Shown here in pieces: positions 57,607-64,000 of a DNA stretch of 64,000 nt; within the stretch, counting starts at the first letter, position 1, and every line of letters starts with the position of its first letter. Origin of the DNA: Thauera propionica (GTDB lineage Bacteria; Pseudomonadota; Gammaproteobacteria; Burkholderiales; Rhodocyclaceae); contig NZ_NOIH01000012.1 of assembly GCF_002245655.1 (NCBI RefSeq), positions 62,001 to 126,000 on the forward strand, read 5' to 3'. Under the pieces are notes generated by a model. It ran no database searches, was not told where the DNA came from, and saw only the letters and a program-made list of their open reading frames with translations. The position numbers were made by a program, and so were the translations under genes.

Positions 57607-58419
57607 CTAGCTAGAGAAGGGAGTGAAATCCCGTCCGTCGAACGCCAGCCCGCAGGCCTGCCCGTGCCAGTCCGGCAGCACATGCCGGACACAGGTGTGG
57701 CCATCCACCTCGAAGCGATGACAGGCCGGCCGATGGGTGTGGCCGTGCACCAGCGTCGGGTAGCCGTGCGCGCGCAGCAGCGTGGCGACCGCGTCGGCGT
57801 TGACGTCCATGATCTCCATCGTCTTCTCGGCCTTGGCCGTCTCGCTCTGCTGGCGCAGCGAGGCGATGAAGGCCTTGCGCGTGGCGAGCGGTTGGCCGAG
57901 GAAGCCTGCCTGCCATGCAGGGTTGCGCACCTGTCGGCGGAAGGCCTGGTAGGCGTGGTCGTCGGTACATAGCGCGTCGCCATGCGCGAGGAGCAGCGCC
58001 GAGGTGCCGGCGTTGCCGAAGCGCACCAGCGTAGGGTCGTCGAGCAGGGTGGCGCCGATGGTTTCGGCAAATCGGCGACCGGCGAGCAGGTCGCGGTTGC
58101 CGGTCATGAAGAAGACAGCCGTGCCGCCGTCGGCCAGCGCGCGGATCGCGGCAGCGATGCGTGCATTGAAGGGCGTGGTGAGGTCGTCGTCGCCCGCCCA
58201 GTACTCGAACAGGTCGCCGAGGATGAAGAGGCTCGCCGCCCGGCGCGCGGGGCCTGCCAGGAAGCCGAGAAAGGCGTCGACGTTGGCCGGCTCGTCCTCG
58301 TTGAGATGCAGGTCCGAAATGAACAATGCCGGAAGCGCCGCATGGACGGCTTCCGGCATGGGCTGCGGACACCCGCCCGGGGCGGGTGTCGCGTTGCCGT
58401 CGTGCGAGGAATCAGACAA
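57607..58419 (-). CDS. lpxH: UDP-2,3-diacylglucosamine hydrolase
   Basis: 270-residue calcineurin-like phosphoesterase acting in lipid A synthesis at the inner membrane. Metal ligands are in FISDLHL (Asp36, His38), [20 protein letters not shown] and VHGHTHRP. It is about 30 residues longer at the N-terminus than E. coli LpxH. The start overlaps the ppiB end by eight bases. A later start is possible. Confidence 0.92.
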   Translation of the reverse strand: MSDSSHDGNATPAPGGCPQPMPEAVHAALPALFISDLHLNEDEPANVDAFLGFLAGPARRAASLFILGDLFEYWAGDDDLTTPFNARIAAAIRALADGGTAVFFMTGNRDLLAGRRFAETIGATLLDDPTLVRFGNAGTSALLLAHGDALCTDDHAYQAFRRQVRNPAWQAGFLGQPLATRKAFIASLRQQSETAKAEKTMEIMDVNADAVATLLRAHGYPTLVHGHTHRPACHRFEVDGHTCVRHVLPDWHGQACGLAFDGRDFTPFSS

Positions 58420-58906
58420 CTTCGGCGCGCTCGATGACCACGTCTTCCTTCGGCACGTCCTGGTGGAAACCGCTGGAACCGGTCTTGACCTTGCGGATGG
58501 CGTCGACGACGTCCATGCCCTCGGTGACGCGGCCGAACACGCAGTAGCCCCAGCCCTGCAGGTCAGGCTTGGTGTGGTTGAGGAAGTCGTTGTCGGCGAC
58601 GTTGATGAAGAACTGCGCGGTGGCCGAGTGCGGTGCCTGGGTGCGGGCCATGGCGATGGTGCCGCGTTCGTTCTTGAGGCCGTTGTCGGCTTCGTTCTTG
58701 ATCTGCTCGCCGGTCGGCTTCTGGTTCATGCCGGGCTCGAAGCCGCCGCCCTGGATCATGAAACCGTCGATGACACGGTGGAAGATGGTGTTGTTGTAGT
58801 GGCCCGCCTCGACGTATGCGAGGAAGTTGGCGACGGTGACGGGCGCCTTCTCCGCGTCGAGTTCGAGGGTGATGACGCCGTGGTTGGTGTGCAGCTTGAC
58901 TGCCAT
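58412..58906 (-). CDS. ppiB: Cytosolic peptidyl-prolyl cis-trans isomerase B
   Basis: 164-residue cyclophilin without signal peptide. Active-site motifs [15 protein letters not shown] and [14 protein letters not shown] are intact. The ATG at 58904-58906 gives [16 protein letters not shown], the usual PpiB N-terminus, with AGGAGAACG upstream on the minus strand. It lies between secreted PpiA and lpxH. Confidence 0.95.
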   Translation of the reverse strand: MAVKLHTNHGVITLELDAEKAPVTVANFLAYVEAGHYNNTIFHRVIDGFMIQGGGFEPGMNQKPTGEQIKNEADNGLKNERGTIAMARTQAPHSATAQFFINVADNDFLNHTKPDLQGWGYCVFGRVTEGMDVVDAIRKVKTGSSGFHQDVPKEDVVIERAEVV

Positions 58907-58974
58907 GTGTCGTTCTCCTGGGTGATTGTGTCCCCACCACGCTCGGGCGCGGCGGGCGTTTTGTACGCGTGCTC

Positions 58975-59556
58975 TTACTTGGCCGCCTTCTTCGCCGCGG
59001 CCTCGAGCACGCGGGCGCTCTCGACGACGACGGCTTCGACCGGCACGTTCTGGTGGAAGCCGCGGTTGCCGGTGGCGACCTTGCCGATCTTGTCGACCAC
59101 GTCCATGCCCTTCACGACCTTGCCGAACACGGCATAGCCCCAGCCGTCGCGCGACGGGTAGTCGAGGAAGGTGTTGGGCACGAGGTTGATGAAGAACTGC
59201 GAACTGGCCGAGTGCGGATCGGCGGTGCGGGCCATGGCCAGCGTACCGCGCTCGTTCTTGAGGCCGTTCTTGGCCTCGTTCTCGATCGGCGCGCGGGTGC
59301 TCTTCTGCTTCATGTCGGTGTCGAAGCCGCCGCCCTGGATCATGAAGCCGTCGATGACACGGTGGAACACTGTGCCGTTGTAGTGGCCGTCCTTGACGTA
59401 CTGGACGAAGTTCTCTGCCGACTTCGGCGCCTTGTCGGCGAAGACTTCGACCACGATCTCGCCCTGGTTGGTCTTCAGTTCGACCATCGGATTGGCGGCC
59501 AGTGCGCTCAACGCGGTCGTCGCCAGCGCGACAAAGGCGATCAGGTGCTTTCTCAT
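58975..59556 (-). CDS. ppiA: Periplasmic peptidyl-prolyl cis-trans isomerase A
   Basis: 193-residue cyclophilin with a signal peptide ([20 protein letters not shown]) and the same active-site motifs as its neighbour ([29 protein letters not shown]). The ATG at 59556 is preferred because it opens the signal peptide; the frame is open up to 59658. The Ala/Lys-rich tail is unusual but short. Confidence 0.93.
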   Translation of the reverse strand: MRKHLIAFVALATTALSALAANPMVELKTNQGEIVVEVFADKAPKSAENFVQYVKDGHYNGTVFHRVIDGFMIQGGGFDTDMKQKSTRAPIENEAKNGLKNERGTLAMARTADPHSASSQFFINLVPNTFLDYPSRDGWGYAVFGKVVKGMDVVDKIGKVATGNRGFHQNVPVEAVVVESARVLEAAAKKAAK

Positions 59557-59792
59557 GGAATCTCCGGTACTTGGCCGTGCGGCCCTGGGCTGAATGGGAG
59601 GGGGTCGCAAGCCTTGTGGGCCCTTTCCGGCTGGACGGGCGGACGAAATGGCGGGCAAGGCGGCCGTGGTATATTTGCGGCCTGCCGTTGCGGGCCTCTG
59701 GCTGCAGAACGACGCAAGATTCTAGCAACAAGGCCCACCCCTCACAATCGCGCTGCCAGCGTGGTTTCCCGTTCCGTTTCCCAGTTCTCCCG

Positions 59793-61178
59793 ATGCTCAC
59801 GATCTACAACACCCTGTCGCGCAACAAGGAAGTCTTCACCCCGATCGAACCCGGCAAGGTCCGCATGTACGTCTGCGGCATGACGGTGTATGACTTCTGT
59901 CACCTCGGGCATGCGCGCGTGATGGTCGTGTTCGACATGGTGGCGCGCTGGTTGCGCGCGAGCGGGCTGGACGTGACCTACGTGCGCAACATCACCGACA
60001 TCGACGACAAGATCATTCGCCGGGCGCAGGAGAACGGCGAATCGATCCGCCAGTTGACCGACCGCTTCATCGCCGCGATGCACGAGGACGCCGACGCGCT
60101 CGGCGTGCTGCGTCCCGACCACGAGCCGCGCGCGACCGACTACGTTGCGCAGATGCAATCGCTGATCTCGCGCCTCGAGCAGAAGGGCCTGGCCTACGTC
60201 GCCGCCAACCGCGACGTCTGCTACGCCGTGCGCAAGTTCGAGGGTTACGGCAAGCTGTCGGGCAAGTCGCTCGATGAACTGCGCGCCGGCGAGCGTGTGG
60301 ATGTGGCCCAGGACAAGAATGACCCGCTCGACTTCGTGCTGTGGAAGCACGCCAAGACGGAGGAACCGGGCGAGGTGAAGTGGGCATCGCCCTGGGGCGA
60401 GGGCCGTCCCGGCTGGCACATCGAGTGCTCGGCGATGAGCTCGGACCTGCTCGGCGACCACTTCGACATCCATGGCGGCGGTATGGACCTGCAGTTCCCT
60501 CACCACGAGAACGAGATCGCCCAGTCCGAGGGTGCGCATGGCCACACCTTCGTCAATTACTGGATGCACAACGGCTTCGTGCGCGTTGATGACGAGAAGA
60601 TGTCGAAGTCGCTCGGCAACTTCTTCACCATCCGCGAGGTGCTGCAGAAGTACGACCCAGAAGTGGTGCGATTCTTCATCCTGCGCGCGCAGTACCGCAG
60701 CGCGCTGAACTACTCGGATGCCCACCTGGAGGACGCACGCAGTTCGCTGACCCGTCTCTATACCGCACTGAAGAACGTGCCGGTCGAGGGCGTGGCAGAG
60801 GTCGACTGGAACGAGGCGCATGCGAAGCGCTTCCGCGCGGCGATGGACGACGACTTCAACACTGCCGAGGCGGTCGCCGTGCTGTTCGAGCTGGCGAACG
60901 AGGTCAATCGCAGCATCTCCCCTGGGCTGGCGTGCCAGCTGAAGGCGCTGGGCGGCGTGCTCGGCCTGCTCGAGCGCGACCCCGTCGCCTTCCTGCAGGC
61001 GGGGGCGCCGGATGCCGGGGGCCTCGATGCCGAAACCATCGAGGCCCGCATCGCCGCCCGCGCTGCAGCGAAGAAGTCGAGGGATTACGCGGAAGCGGAC
61101 CGCATCCGTGCCGAGCTGACCGGCGCCGGTGTGATCCTCGAGGACGGTCCCGGCGGCACCACCTGGCGTCGCGCCTGA
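59793..61178 (+). CDS. cysS: Cysteinyl-tRNA synthetase
   Basis: 461-residue class I synthetase. HLGH-type signature (HLGHAR, 37-42), Zn ligand Cys28 and the later GWHIECSAM and [15 protein letters not shown] in [11 protein letters not shown], then the helical anticodon region. The ATG at 59793 gives [10 protein letters not shown], typical of the family. It is divergent from ppiA. The 236-base gap holds no gene. Confidence 0.96.
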   Translation: MLTIYNTLSRNKEVFTPIEPGKVRMYVCGMTVYDFCHLGHARVMVVFDMVARWLRASGLDVTYVRNITDIDDKIIRRAQENGESIRQLTDRFIAAMHEDADALGVLRPDHEPRATDYVAQMQSLISRLEQKGLAYVAANRDVCYAVRKFEGYGKLSGKSLDELRAGERVDVAQDKNDPLDFVLWKHAKTEEPGEVKWASPWGEGRPGWHIECSAMSSDLLGDHFDIHGGGMDLQFPHHENEIAQSEGAHGHTFVNYWMHNGFVRVDDEKMSKSLGNFFTIREVLQKYDPEVVRFFILRAQYRSALNYSDAHLEDARSSLTRLYTALKNVPVEGVAEVDWNEAHAKRFRAAMDDDFNTAEAVAVLFELANEVNRSISPGLACQLKALGGVLGLLERDPVAFLQAGAPDAGGLDAETIEARIAARAAAKKSRDYAEADRIRAELTGAGVILEDGPGGTTWRRA

Positions 61179-61257
61179 ACGACCAGGACGAGCGCCGCCA
61201 CCGCGATGGCGGCTGTTCCCTGCCGGCGAGGTCGGCCTGATTCGGCCGGATAGCAAT

Positions 61258-61293
61258 ACGCCCGCCCTGCGCTGACGCAGGAGCGGGCGTTTT
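61258..61293 (+). terminator. Rho-independent terminator after cysS
   Basis: ACGCCCGC and GCGGGCGT enclose an inner CCTGC/GCAGG stem and are followed by TTT. It lies about 80 bases after the cysS stop, before convergent dnaJ. Confidence 0.8.
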
Positions 61294-61343
61294 GCCTGGT
61301 GCGACTGCTCGGGCTTCGCTTGTCGCAGCCTTTCCGCAGGCGC

Positions 61344-62465
<1,122 letters not shown>

Positions 62466-62495
62466 GGTGCGTCGCTCAGTCTGGTATCAAGCAAA

Positions 62496-62537
62496 GGCCG
62501 AGCCGGCACCGGAGCAGGGCTCCGGCGGGGCTCGGCC
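62496..62537 (-). other. Nested hairpin between dnaK and dnaJ
   Basis: Outer stem GGCCGAGCC (62496-62504) with GGCTCGGCC (62529-62537), inner stem CCGGAGC (62509-62515) with GCTCCGG (62519-62525). There is no T-run on the minus strand. It may protect or attenuate the dnaK-dnaJ mRNA and is not a standard terminator. Confidence 0.6.
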
Positions 62538-62561
62538 GCGAAGGATTCGCCAGAGTGACGA

Positions 62562-64000
<1,439 letters not shown>

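Overview
The window is an uninterrupted stretch of GC-rich bacterial core chromosome. It fits a betaproteobacterium of the Rhodocyclales (Thauera/Azoarcus-like). That placement is an inference from gene order (accD-folC-SPOR-cvpA-purF; leuC-entericidin-leuD-leuB-asd-fimV-truA-trpFBA; trxA-rho) and from the PHB genes, HbdA and Liv-type uptake cassette. Coding density is very high. No insertion sequence, prophage, CRISPR array, integrase or rRNA gene was seen.

Layout. 1-2.9 kb: end of an EEP-family hydrolase gene, a DUF2189-type membrane protein, an alpha/beta hydrolase, a YdcH-like protein and greB. 3-6.6 kb: two tandem single-Cache chemoreceptors. 6.7-8.7 kb: htpG behind a sigma-32-type promoter. 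8.9-13.7 kb: a complete branched-chain/aromatic-type ABC importer (livG, livF, binding protein, livH, livM), converging on a ClC antiporter; a MarR regulator is divergent from the ClC gene. 15.9-18.7 kb: bamD divergent from rluD-pgeF, then a small membrane protein. 18.8-23.1 kb: PHB cluster phaC-phaB-phaB-phaR. 23.1-27 kb: rimO, a patatin-like protein and a GlcD-type FAD dehydrogenase. 27.0-27.8 kb: six tRNA genes as two copies of Ala(GGC)-Glu(UUC)-Asp(GUC). 28-34 kb: hbd, trxA-rho, ferredoxin, CBS protein and acyl-CoA synthetase. 33.9-37.3 kb: ilvBN behind a valine-rich leader peptide and attenuator, then aroC. 37.4-39.3 kb: MFS permease and M48 lipoprotein protease. 39.4-47.2 kb: leucine genes with an embedded entericidin lipoprotein, asd and fimV. 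47.3-57.5 kb: a long collinear run (membrane protein, truA, trpF, trpB, trpA, accD, folC, SPOR protein, cvpA, purF, metZ) with several stop/start overlaps. 57.6-59.6 kb: lpxH, ppiB, ppiA on the minus strand. Then cysS, and dnaK-dnaJ on the minus strand, with dnaK cut by the window edge.

Functional themes are amino-acid biosynthesis (Ile/Val, Leu, Trp, aromatic, Met, the Asp-semialdehyde branch), carbon storage as PHB, fatty-acid/CoA metabolism, chaperones and envelope biogenesis. I found no obviously novel multi-gene system. The most interesting signals are regulatory: a fully readable ilvB attenuator using the codon GTA, a sigma-32 promoter next to a perfect 12-bp inverted repeat that covers the htpG Shine-Dalgarno, a 17-bp palindrome whose loop is exactly an extended -10 box before aroC, and a rho gene that seems to start with TTG inside trxA and to carry an Arg-rich N-terminal extension.
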